From Meiothermus sp. (GTDB taxonomy: Bacteria; Deinococcota; Deinococci; Deinococcales; Thermaceae), in the NCBI RefSeq assembly GCF_026004075.1, contig NZ_BPIK01000001.1:846041-910040 (forward strand): a stretch of DNA of 64,000 bases, written 5' to 3'. Below, one piece after another: positions 56,872 through 64,000 of this stretch. Position 1 is the first letter of the stretch; the number at the start of each line of letters is the position of its first letter. The position numbers and the translations under genes are program-made. Below the pieces are notes generated by a model that was not told where the DNA came from, made no database searches, and saw only the letters and a program-made list of their open reading frames with translations.

Positions 56872-58582
56872 CTTTTCGAGCCGCCGGGAGCGCCACACCG
56901 CTGCCTTCGCCACCATTTTCGAAGAAGGCCACCACTACCAGCGGGGGTCGTGGGTCGGTGGGGTCTACCGGCCCGTAGCCCATGTACCAGGCGTGCTCGA
57001 GGCCTGGGGTAAGGGTTTCATTCTGAGCTGTTCCGGTTTTACCTGCGGTTGCCACTGGGAAATTCCCCAACACGTGCCGAGCGGTGCCCCAGGTCACGGT
57101 TTTGCGCATTCCCTCCTGAAGCTCTTTCCAGAACCGACCGGATACGGTGGTGATGGGACGCTGCAGCTCCTGATTGCCGATTCGCCGCACCAGATGCAGT
57201 TCGGGCTGCTGGCCATTCTGGGCGATGGTCGCCAGCATTCGGGCAATTTGTACCGGGGTGGCTTTGTTGTAGCCCTGCCCAATCATGATGGAAAGAGTCT
57301 CGCCCGGCCACCAGCGGGGGTCGTGGGGGAGGTTCGTTTTCTTCCACTGCAGCGAGGGCACAATCCCGCTCTGCTCGCCAATTTCCAGACCCGTAGGCCG
57401 ACCCACGCCGAGCTCGAGGGCTCGCTTGTGCAGCTTGTTCACCATACCGATGGGGTCGAGCATCGCTACCTGGTAGTACCAGGTGTTGCAACTTTGCGCG
57501 ATGGCCTCTTTAACGGTCATCATGCCCATATCCACTCGAGCCCAGTTACGCCGTATACCCCCAAAAACAATGTAGGGGCTACAACGGAAGGTGGTGTTGG
57601 GTGTTACATAGCCGCTTTCTAAAGCCATGCTCGAGCTTACTAGCTTATAGGTGGAGCCTGGCGGATAGGCGTTGACGGCGCGGTTCAGGGTAGGGCGATC
57701 CTTATCGCTAAACAACTCGCGGATTTTATCGTTTGGGCGTGGCCTGCGACCAAACAGATTGGGATCGAAGGCGGGGGCTGTGGCCATGGCCAAAACCTCT
57801 CCATTGCGCGGGTCAAGCGCTACGATGGCGCCTTTGGCCTGGCGAACCAGGGGAAGCCCATAGCGCTGCCGGATACGATTGATGTCCGCAGCAGCTTCCT
57901 GTAAGGCCTGCTCGGCTGCTTTTTGCAGATCCAGATCCAGGGTGAGATAAACATCGGTACCTGCCTGGGGTTCTCTAATTTCTTCGAATCGCACCCGCTG
58001 GCCTCTGGCATTGACCTCGGCCAACACCAGCCCCTTGATTCCCCTCAGCTGCTGCTCCAGGGCGGCCTCGAGGCCCGAAGCCCCCACCAATTCCTCTGGT
58101 TCGTAGCCTTCTTTTAGTTGCTCCTGATTGGGTAGGGCGGTATAACCGATGACCGGCCCCGCAATTGGATTGGGATAAATACGTTCGATACGCTCGAGCA
58201 GTTTCAGGTTGGGCTCGCCTGCTGAAAGCTCAGCCAACGTAGGAATCAGTGACTCGGGGACGTTGATCATTAACTCGACCGGCCCATTCTTGGCCTCGGG
58301 GAGTTCTTTGAGTCCGGTGAGGGCGAGGATCCGCTCCTTGAACAGCACCTCACCGCCTAAGTACAGCAAATCTACCGCTAGCCGGTTGGTTGCGATGATC
58401 CGACCGTTGCGATCAAGAATGCGACCTCTTGAAGCCAGGGTGGTTTCGGTGCGTAGATAATTGCCCTGGCTTCGGGTAGCGTACTGCTCATACTGCACTA
58501 CCTGGAGCTGCCATAGACGGGCTGCAAATAGCACCAGCAAAAGGTAAAAGACCCCTAGCAGAATCCAGATCCGGCTGTTCAC
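56825..58582 (-). CDS. mrdA: Penicillin-binding protein 2 (peptidoglycan transpeptidase)
   Basis: Class B PBP that cross-links peptidoglycan in the rod-elongation complex. 585 residues: N-terminal membrane helix (WILLGVFYLLLVLFAARLW), dimerisation domain with RGRILDRNGRIIATN, and transpeptidase with YPPGSTYK (S-x-x-K), SCN and KTGT motifs. GTG start with GGAG six bases before. Follows mreD by nine bases, the classical mreC-mreD-mrdA order. mreB and rodA are not in the window. Confidence 0.94.
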   Translation of the reverse strand: MNSRIWILLGVFYLLLVLFAARLWQLQVVQYEQYATRSQGNYLRTETTLASRGRILDRNGRIIATNRLAVDLLYLGGEVLFKERILALTGLKELPEAKNGPVELMINVPESLIPTLAELSAGEPNLKLLERIERIYPNPIAGPVIGYTALPNQEQLKEGYEPEELVGASGLEAALEQQLRGIKGLVLAEVNARGQRVRFEEIREPQAGTDVYLTLDLDLQKAAEQALQEAAADINRIRQRYGLPLVRQAKGAIVALDPRNGEVLAMATAPAFDPNLFGRRPRPNDKIRELFSDKDRPTLNRAVNAYPPGSTYKLVSSSMALESGYVTPNTTFRCSPYIVFGGIRRNWARVDMGMMTVKEAIAQSCNTWYYQVAMLDPIGMVNKLHKRALELGVGRPTGLEIGEQSGIVPSLQWKKTNLPHDPRWWPGETLSIMIGQGYNKATPVQIARMLATIAQNGQQPELHLVRRIGNQELQRPITTVSGRFWKELQEGMRKTVTWGTARHVLGNFPVATAGKTGTAQNETLTPGLEHAWYMGYGPVDPTDPRPPLVVVAFFENGGEGSGVALPAARKVMAAYWKVGQPFAEQ

Positions 58583-58591
58583 GCGACACTC

Positions 58592-59065
58592 CTACTGGTT
58601 ATGGCCCATAAGCTGTCGATACGCCTGAAGCACAAAGGGCGCGATTATCAGCGTCAACACCATCTCCGGTACGATAACCGACCAAAGGGTGAGAGGGTTG
58701 AACTCCCCAAGCCGTAGCCACAGAGCTACCAGCAGTATGCCCAGCCATTTGGCTGCAAAGCTGCCTCCAAGAATTACTGCCTGCCCAGCCAGTTCGTCCC
58801 AGTGCACCAGGCGCGATAGCCGGTAGTAGGCATATGCGGACAGCAATAAGCCCACCGCATGTAGGCCGGGGTACCCCGCCGAAAGCAGATCTTGCAATAA
58901 GCCCACCGCAAAAGCCAGCGGTAAGCCCAAAAAAGGCGATACAGAAGCAACTATTCCCAGGGTGGCTAGATAAATTAGATCGGGTGGCGGGACGGTCTCA
59001 CCCAATAGCCCGGATACGAAACCTTGAAGGAGAAACGCAGCTGCAATCAGCAAAATTAGTCGCAT
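58592..59065 (-). CDS. mreD: Rod shape-determining protein MreD
   Basis: Small membrane protein of the elongasome, 157 residues with five to six hydrophobic segments. GLPLAFAVGLLQDLLSAGYPGLHAVGLLLSAY is the MreD pattern. Lies between mreC and mrdA. Confidence 0.9.
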   Translation of the reverse strand: MRLILLIAAAFLLQGFVSGLLGETVPPPDLIYLATLGIVASVSPFLGLPLAFAVGLLQDLLSAGYPGLHAVGLLLSAYAYYRLSRLVHWDELAGQAVILGGSFAAKWLGILLVALWLRLGEFNPLTLWSVIVPEMVLTLIIAPFVLQAYRQLMGHNQ

Positions 59066-59135
59066 AAAATTGAGTTCAGCAAAGAAACAGCCGCGATTGG
59101 CGGGGCTTTATGCCTTCCGGATGCCCATCTATTAG

Positions 59136-59927
59136 TCATAGTGGTCGCAACACCTGTACTTCCTCGAGCAGCGAAAGCTGGACAGCAGGGCGCACCAGCA
59201 AAACTTTCTTTAGAGCGCCTGGGGCTACCGGAAGCACCTGCTCGACAGTGCCCACCGTAATCCCAGCAGGATAAAGCCCCTGTATAGCACCTGAAACCAC
59301 CTTATCGCCGGGCTTGACGCTCGCCTCCGGTGCAATTTCAACCCGTAGCATTCGGGGTGGTGCACCATAGGCAACCCCCCGACCGGGCGCATTTGCCAGC
59401 CGGACTCCCACCCTCGACTCGGGATCCAGGATGGTGCGAACAACAGCCTGGTTGGGCGTAACCTCGGTGATAACCCCTACCAGCCCACTGGCAGTTGTGA
59501 CCGGCATACCAACCCGGAGCCCCTGGCTCGAGCCGGCTCCCAAAAAAAGCCTGCGGTATAGCCCCGAGGGATCATCGTCAATGACGGGTGCTACTGCAAC
59601 TACCCCTAGGCCCTGAACAGCCTGCACCCGCAGCGTGGCCTGTAATCGACGGTTCTCCAGGATTAGGCGCTGGTTTTCTTGGCGCAACTGCTGCAACTCG
59701 GCTTGCATGCGGCGCTGTTCGGCCCGCAGGTCGCGCCGGTCAAAAATGGCGGCCAGGCTGGCTCTGGCGTTTTGGCCCAGACGAAAGGAAAACCCAAAAA
59801 TGGGTGCAATGCTCGCAGCAAACTCCCCCGGCAAGGTTGGAGCCGACTGTCGGGTGACGGTGGCTAGAAGGATACCGATTACCAATAATCCAGCTAACAA
59901 CACCCGACGCAATAAGGCGCTGCTCAC
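59136..59927 (-). CDS. mreC: Rod shape-determining protein MreC
   Basis: Elongasome scaffold, 263 residues. One N-terminal helix, a coiled coil (RRDLRAEQRRMQAELQQLRQENQRLILENRRLQATL, about residues 66-102), then the two beta-barrel domains with GLVGVITEVTPNQAVVRTILDPESRVGVRL. GTG start preceded by GGGAGG. mreB, often next to mreC, is not present upstream here. Confidence 0.93.
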   Translation of the reverse strand: MSSALLRRVLLAGLLVIGILLATVTRQSAPTLPGEFAASIAPIFGFSFRLGQNARASLAAIFDRRDLRAEQRRMQAELQQLRQENQRLILENRRLQATLRVQAVQGLGVVAVAPVIDDDPSGLYRRLFLGAGSSQGLRVGMPVTTASGLVGVITEVTPNQAVVRTILDPESRVGVRLANAPGRGVAYGAPPRMLRVEIAPEASVKPGDKVVSGAIQGLYPAGITVGTVEQVLPVAPGALKKVLLVRPAVQLSLLEEVQVLRPL

Positions 59928-60392
59928 AACCTACCGCCTCCCAGATCGTGTAACAATTGAACGAGATTTGCCATTAGGCTTTTCAATTAACTAACTCCCA
60001 AACAAGAGTTTAGCCCATCTCACGGTAGCTGGCTCCATGCCGCAGGTTTCCCAGAGCGGCATAGAGCAGTAACATATTACTCAGTAAGAGTTTGAGAAAA
60101 GTCTTATTTGCGCGACCTTACTAGCGAAGCCTGCGAGGCCACGTTTGAGCGAGCAGCTCCGGAGTGGGGGTAGCTTGTGCCGGTCTGTTCACCCAAGAAA
60201 CAGTCTGCTGGTGAGGAACGGCTGAGGCTTTTGGTGGCATCAGTTCAGTATTGGTGAGAAGTTTTGTGCAGCCAATCTCCTGGCTTGTTAGAGATTTCTC
60301 ATAGGTTTGGAGTAGCCTACTACACATCAGCTCAGGATACCGTTAGACTGTGGTAAATCCTGTAAGTGGAGATACAAGGCTGGGAGGCCGGG
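59928..60392. other. 465-base gap between mreC and the PfkB kinase
   Basis: No convincing gene. A minus-strand frame of 68 codons (60121-60327) has no recognisable similarity and unconvincing codon use. TACACA (60321-60326), 17 bases and TAGACT (60344-60349) may be the promoter of the kinase gene, with GGGAGG (60382-60387) as its ribosome-binding site. AATTGAA/TTCAATT repeats flank the mreC leader near 59962-59990. Confidence 0.4.
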
Positions 60393-61310
60393 ATGCGATT
60401 TTTTGTCGTAGGAGACGTATCGGTTGACCTAATCTACTTCCTCGAGCGAATCCCCGAGCCAGGTGAGGAGATTCCGGCTCAGCGCGCCCTCATGAGGCCA
60501 GGGGGCGCAGGGGGCACTTTGGCGGCACACCTGGCTAGTCTGGGCAACAAAGTTTATCTGGCCAGCCGGGTGGGCGATGATCCCTTTCGCAGCGTAGCTC
60601 TGTCGCAACTCGAAAAAGTTAAGGTTGACCTCAAATACCTACAAACCGACCCGGAGCAGACCACCTCTTCAATCCTGATTCTGCTAATACCTGGCGGCGA
60701 ACGCTCCATGATTTCGGCGGGGGGCGCCAGCCGCTATCTGGATGCCGCCGAGTTTAAGCCCAAGATGCTCGATCAGGTTGATGCGGTGGTTTTCTCGGCT
60801 TACGGGTTTGTGGGTGGGCCCCAGCGACAGTACGCCATTAACGCCCTGGATGCTGCGCGCAAGCGCGAGCTACCCATTTTTGTCGACCTGGGTACTGGTG
60901 CGGTACGGGCAGCCGGAAAAGAGCTGTTGGGTATCCTGCGTGGGGTTCCTTACCTGCTGATGAACCAGGTGGAGCTGCTAGCTCTAACAGATACTTCCTC
61001 CATTAGCGATGGGGTTGCTGCACTGAAAGACTGGGGCCTCGAGACGGTGGTGGTCAAGGTTGGGGCTATGGGCTCTATCGTGATTACCCCCACCCGACAA
61101 GAGCTCATCGAACCCTATCCCCTCGAGGAAGTCGTGGACACCACCGGCTCGGGTGATGCTTTTACTGCCACCTTTGCTCATGCCATCCTGCAGGGCAAAG
61201 ACCCCTTTGTGGCCGCCCGCCTCGGCAATCTGGCTGGATCACTGGCTGCCACTGCCATTGGTGGGCAGGGTCGCCTTATCACCGAGGAAGACCTTTTGCA
61301 GGCCCGGTAG
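60393..61310 (+). CDS. PfkB-family carbohydrate/nucleoside kinase
   Basis: Ribokinase-superfamily kinase, 305 residues from ATG at 60393 (preceded by GGGAGG), start MRFFVVGDVSVDLIYFLERIPEPGEE. GGAGGTLAAHLASLGNKVYLASRVGDD (substrate side) and VDTTGSGDAFTATF (ATP/anion hole with the catalytic aspartate) are conserved. Substrate (ribose, fructose phosphate, adenosine or other) cannot be assigned. Confidence 0.9.
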   Translation: MRFFVVGDVSVDLIYFLERIPEPGEEIPAQRALMRPGGAGGTLAAHLASLGNKVYLASRVGDDPFRSVALSQLEKVKVDLKYLQTDPEQTTSSILILLIPGGERSMISAGGASRYLDAAEFKPKMLDQVDAVVFSAYGFVGGPQRQYAINALDAARKRELPIFVDLGTGAVRAAGKELLGILRGVPYLLMNQVELLALTDTSSISDGVAALKDWGLETVVVKVGAMGSIVITPTRQELIEPYPLEEVVDTTGSGDAFTATFAHAILQGKDPFVAARLGNLAGSLAATAIGGQGRLITEEDLLQAR

Positions 61311-61502
61311 GCTTTAGCCGCCCAGCCTGGGGCTTTGCCGGTACTTTTGGCCTCGACGACTTTTGTTCTCATCGCCGAGGTTTATGCATCACGCGCTCGA
61401 GTCTGCCCTGCTTGTAGACTCGTATCTGCAGTGCTCAACCACACAACCACAGCAACAAGCACCGCGCTGGTATATACGTGGGTTGCACAAGAGGGGTGAC
61501 AA

Positions 61503-62738
61503 ATGAGGCGCATAGTGGCAGCAGGGCTCTTGTTTATTGGTCTGGCTTTTACTCAGTCATTGCCTGAAGTGCCGGCAAGCGAAGTCCAGGCCTTTGTGGC
61601 CCAGGCCCAGCGGGGCGGGCGGGTGGCGTTGCGCGCGGGCATCTATCGGCTTACCCGGCCGCTGACCCTCAATAACCCTGTCGAGCTGGTTGGAGCAGGA
61701 AGCACTCAAACGGTGATCACTTCTACGGCAGAGGGGTATGTGGTCAGCTTTCGCGGAGGCGGTAAGTCCAGCGCAACCGGCCTTGCATTTGAGTATCAGG
61801 GCAAGGCCCAGGCCTACGTGGTCTATATTCAGGAGGGCGAGGTCATCCTAACCGATGTAGCTGTTAGTGGGGCCGTGCGGGATGCGGCCAACAAGCAGGG
61901 TGGTTCGGGCATCATTGTCTGGAACGATAGTAAGCTGACGCTCAACAAAAGCGTGGTGTGGAGCAACGAACTCGAGGGCGTGGCCGTGTTGGATAAGAGC
62001 CAGGTTGTAATCAAGGACAGCGATCTTTCAGAGAATGTTGGAAGCGGCCTATCCTTATACGACGGTAGCGCCGGACAGGTAGATAACACCCTATTCGAGC
62101 AGAACGAAGCCAGCGGCATAGAGCTGTTTGACCGTAGCCAGCTAACCCTGGAAAACAGCGACCTCCAAATGAACGGCGAGTTTGGCTTGTATGTGGCGGA
62201 TGCTGCCAGCGCGACAGCCAGAGAGAACTCCATTCAACAAAATACCTTTAGCGGCGTGCTGGCTCGAGACCAGGCCCAGGTGACCCTGGAAAACAACGAC
62301 ATCCTGAGCAACAAGGAGGCCGGCATTTTGTGTGTGGGTCTGGCCACAAGCGTCATTCGCAATAACCTAATCGAGAAGAACGCAACCAACGGCATCGGCG
62401 TTAGCGAGAAAGCCCGTGTGCTGGCTATTAACAACCTCGTTCGCGGCAACGCCGAGTTTGGGCTAGCCGCCAGCAAAGAGGCTGTAGTATCAGCTCAACA
62501 AAATACGATTGAATTCAGCGGTTATAGCGGCATTTTAGCCCGCGACAATGTGCAGGTCATCCTCGAGCGCAACCTCCTGCAAAACAACGGCGAACACGGG
62601 ATTTTCTTCGTGGGCAATGCGGGGGGCCGGGCCCAGGGCAACGAGTGCAAGCAGAACAAGCTCACCGACCTCTATCTGGAAAAGAGCAGCAACCCCACCC
62701 TAGGCACAAACGCCTGCAAGGTCGAGCGGCAGCCCTAG
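61503..62738 (+). CDS. Secreted right-handed parallel beta-helix protein
   Basis: 411 residues with signal peptide MRRIVAAGLLFIGLAFTQS. From about residue 100 on there are at least ten repeats of 22-24 residues of the PbH1 type, such as SGIEL-F-DRSQLTLENSDLQMN, FGLYVADAAS-A-TARENSIQQN and SGVLARDQAQVTLENNDILSN. The fold is that of NosD/pectate-lyase-like proteins. No catalytic residues could be identified. Possible roles are polysaccharide binding or a surface stalk. AGAGGGG lies about seven bases before the ATG. Confidence 0.8.
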   Translation: MRRIVAAGLLFIGLAFTQSLPEVPASEVQAFVAQAQRGGRVALRAGIYRLTRPLTLNNPVELVGAGSTQTVITSTAEGYVVSFRGGGKSSATGLAFEYQGKAQAYVVYIQEGEVILTDVAVSGAVRDAANKQGGSGIIVWNDSKLTLNKSVVWSNELEGVAVLDKSQVVIKDSDLSENVGSGLSLYDGSAGQVDNTLFEQNEASGIELFDRSQLTLENSDLQMNGEFGLYVADAASATARENSIQQNTFSGVLARDQAQVTLENNDILSNKEAGILCVGLATSVIRNNLIEKNATNGIGVSEKARVLAINNLVRGNAEFGLAASKEAVVSAQQNTIEFSGYSGILARDNVQVILERNLLQNNGEHGIFFVGNAGGRAQGNECKQNKLTDLYLEKSSNPTLGTNACKVERQP

Positions 62739-62739
62739 G

Positions 62740-63339
62740 CTACAGCCGGGAAGCGAAATACCGCCGGATGGCCTCGAGCAAAGCCAAACCCACAGCCCCG
62801 CTCTTTTCTGGGTGGAATTGGGGAGCTACCACGTTACCCTGGGCATAAAGCGCGGTAAAGCAGGTTCCGCTGTAGTCGGTGACGCCCACGCTCCCCTCCA
62901 CCAGCGGGGCAAAGTAGGAGTGCACAAAGTAGAAGTAGCGGCCCGATAGGTGCTGGAAGTGGGCGCTGTACTCCACCGTGTTCCACCCCATCTGCGGCAC
63001 CCGTGCGGCCTGGAAGCGGGCCAGCCGGCCCCGCACCAGGCCCAGCCCGGCGGTTTGGGGGGCTTCTTCGGAGCTTTCGAACAGGATTTGCATCCCCACA
63101 CAGATGCCCAAAAAAGGCTTGCCCAAGGCAATGTGCGCCCGCACCCCTTCCTCGAAGCCGGAGGCCTGAAACGAGCGCATGACCTGCCCAAAATGGCCCT
63201 GTCCCGGCAGCACCAGCAGGTCGTGCCCTACTACCTGGCGGGGGTCGTCCGAGACCGTGACCCGGTAGCCCGTGGCTTGCAGGGCCTTGGCGGCGCTGTG
63301 CAGGTTGCCCGAGCCGTAGTCAATCAGGAGGGTCTTCAT
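62740..63339 (-). CDS. hisH: Imidazole glycerol phosphate synthase subunit HisH
   Basis: Glutamine amidotransferase subunit that feeds ammonia to HisF in histidine synthesis. 199 residues from ATG at 63339: MKTLLIDYGSGNLHSAAKAL, LPGQGHFGQVM, nucleophile GICVGMQILFESSEE and the catalytic His-Glu pair in APQFHPEKS. The frame is open further upstream, but that part lies inside hisB. Starts four bases after the hisB stop. Confidence 0.95.
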   Translation of the reverse strand: MKTLLIDYGSGNLHSAAKALQATGYRVTVSDDPRQVVGHDLLVLPGQGHFGQVMRSFQASGFEEGVRAHIALGKPFLGICVGMQILFESSEEAPQTAGLGLVRGRLARFQAARVPQMGWNTVEYSAHFQHLSGRYFYFVHSYFAPLVEGSVGVTDYSGTCFTALYAQGNVVAPQFHPEKSGAVGLALLEAIRRYFASRL

Positions 63340-63343
63340 GGCG

Positions 63344-63928
63344 CTACAGCACTTCCTTGGTGCTGGGCAGGTCGGGCCGGGTGAGGCGGGTGGCTTGGTA
63401 GAGGGCCCGGGCCAGGGCTTTGAAGGTGGCCTCGAGCACGTGGTGGGCTTCCCGGCCAGCCAAAAGCCGCACGTGCAGGGTGAGCCCCGCATGGTTGCAA
63501 AGCCCGCGCAAAAACTCCCGCAGGTGGTAGGCATTGAGGCCCCCGGCGCTCCCTTCGATGCCCAGTTCCTCGGGCACAAAGGCCAGGTGGCTGCGCCCGG
63601 ACAGATCCAGCACCACCTGCACCAGGGTTTCGTCCATGGGCACGCTGGCCTCGCCGTAGCGTTCGATACCCCGGCCCTCCCCCACGGCTTGCCGCAGGGC
63701 CATCCCCAGCACGATGCCCACATCTTCCACCAGGTGGTGCACGTCCACGGCCAGGTCGCCCGTGGCTTTGACCTCGAGCCCCAAGCGCCCGTGCCGCTGC
63801 AAAGCCAGAAGCATGTGATCCAGAAAGCCCAGCCCGGTCGAGATCTCTCCGCTCGAGGGTGCATCGAGGTTCAGGCTGAGGCGGATCTGGGTCTCGGCGG
63901 TGTTGCGTTCGATGGTAGCGCTACGCAT
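63344..63928 (-). CDS. hisB: Imidazoleglycerol-phosphate dehydratase HisB
   Basis: Manganese-dependent dehydratase of histidine synthesis, 194 residues, stand-alone (no phosphatase domain). GLGFLDHMLLALQRHGRLGLEVKATGDLAVDVHHLVEDVGIVLG contains the DHM and HHxxED metal motifs, and the second HH motif region (HHVLEATFKALARAL) is also present. Overlaps hisC by eight bases. Confidence 0.96.
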   Translation of the reverse strand: MRSATIERNTAETQIRLSLNLDAPSSGEISTGLGFLDHMLLALQRHGRLGLEVKATGDLAVDVHHLVEDVGIVLGMALRQAVGEGRGIERYGEASVPMDETLVQVVLDLSGRSHLAFVPEELGIEGSAGGLNAYHLREFLRGLCNHAGLTLHVRLLAGREAHHVLEATFKALARALYQATRLTRPDLPSTKEVL

Positions 63929-64000
63929 GGGGCACCTCGGCCAGGGAAAAGGCGGCTTCCAGGAAGCGCTGGTTCTCCTGGGGCGCGCCCACCGAGACCC
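63921..64000 (-). CDS. hisC: Histidinol-phosphate aminotransferase, C-terminal end (runs off the window)
   Basis: The last 25 codons of a minus-strand frame, VSVGAPQENQRFLEAAFSLAEVPHA, end with TAG at 63921 inside the hisB start. The pattern VSVGxPxENxRFLEA is the usual end of HisC. Position upstream of hisB and hisH agrees. Only this fragment is visible. Confidence 0.75.
   Translation of the reverse strand, partial: VSVGAPQENQRFLEAAFSLAEVPHA

Noticed and set aside
60121-60327. 68-codon minus-strand frame in the gap after mreC
   Set aside because: No recognisable motif, no ribosome-binding site and poor codon use for this genome.

Overview
The window is chromosomal DNA of a thermophilic member of the Deinococcota, most like Meiothermus (family Thermaceae). 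This is an inference from the high GC content, Thermus-like DnaE, SecA, AsnS and MreC/MreD/PBP2, Roadblock (MglB-like) proteins, and many genes whose -10 box (TANNNT) lies only 6-9 bases before the start codon. No insertion sequence, prophage, CRISPR array, rRNA or tRNA was seen. The only stable RNA gene recognised is tmRNA.

Layout. 0-4.1 kb: 5' end of asnS, divergent from dnaE. 4.1-19.1 kb: fifteen genes on the minus strand, overlapping or separated by 0-24 bases. They form an apparently complete route from tryptophan through N-formylkynurenine, kynurenine and anthranilate to anthraniloyl-CoA and on into a ring-dearomatising, beta-oxidation-like branch. The run also holds a five-gene branched-chain-type ABC importer and a MarR repressor. 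An AT-rich promoter and a palindrome precede the first gene. 19.3-25.2 kb: orphan molybdenum-hydroxylase large subunit, formamidase, MoxR ATPase, tsaD and an exported DUF3108-like protein. 25.3-30.6 kb: secA, two tandem metallophosphoesterases and a DUF1648 membrane protein. 30.6-33.4 kb: tyrA, DAHP synthase and a hotdog thioesterase. The DAHP synthase is preceded by a 28-codon leader peptide with the run YFFGYFYW and an intrinsic terminator, which together look like a ribosome-mediated attenuator. 33.5-33.9 kb: tmRNA and its terminator.

33.9-42.4 kb: a BatA-like VWA membrane protein, then a five-gene oligopeptide ABC importer whose two permeases have extra membrane segments. 42.5-45.6 kb: an exported DUF4139-like protein and an S9 peptidase with a palindrome inside its promoter. 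45.8-47.8 kb: DUF3467 protein, two Roadblock proteins, recR and ybaB. 47.9-53.8 kb: MFS exporter, an unrecognised 595-residue protein, and a divergent PP2C phosphatase/Ser-Thr kinase pair. 54-56.9 kb: cytosolic and exported peroxiredoxin paralogues and a carotenoid-desaturase-like flavoprotein. 56.8-59.9 kb: mreC-mreD-PBP2. 60.4-64 kb: PfkB-type kinase, a secreted beta-helix protein and the minus-strand hisC-hisB-hisH.

The most noteworthy points are the aromatic-amino-acid attenuator (about 32.84-33.02 kb), the single-operon tryptophan-to-anthraniloyl-CoA pathway with its own importer, a crotonase in that operon lacking both hydratase glutamates, the regular 6-base spacing between -10 boxes and start codons, and a strong excess of the palindrome CTCGAG.
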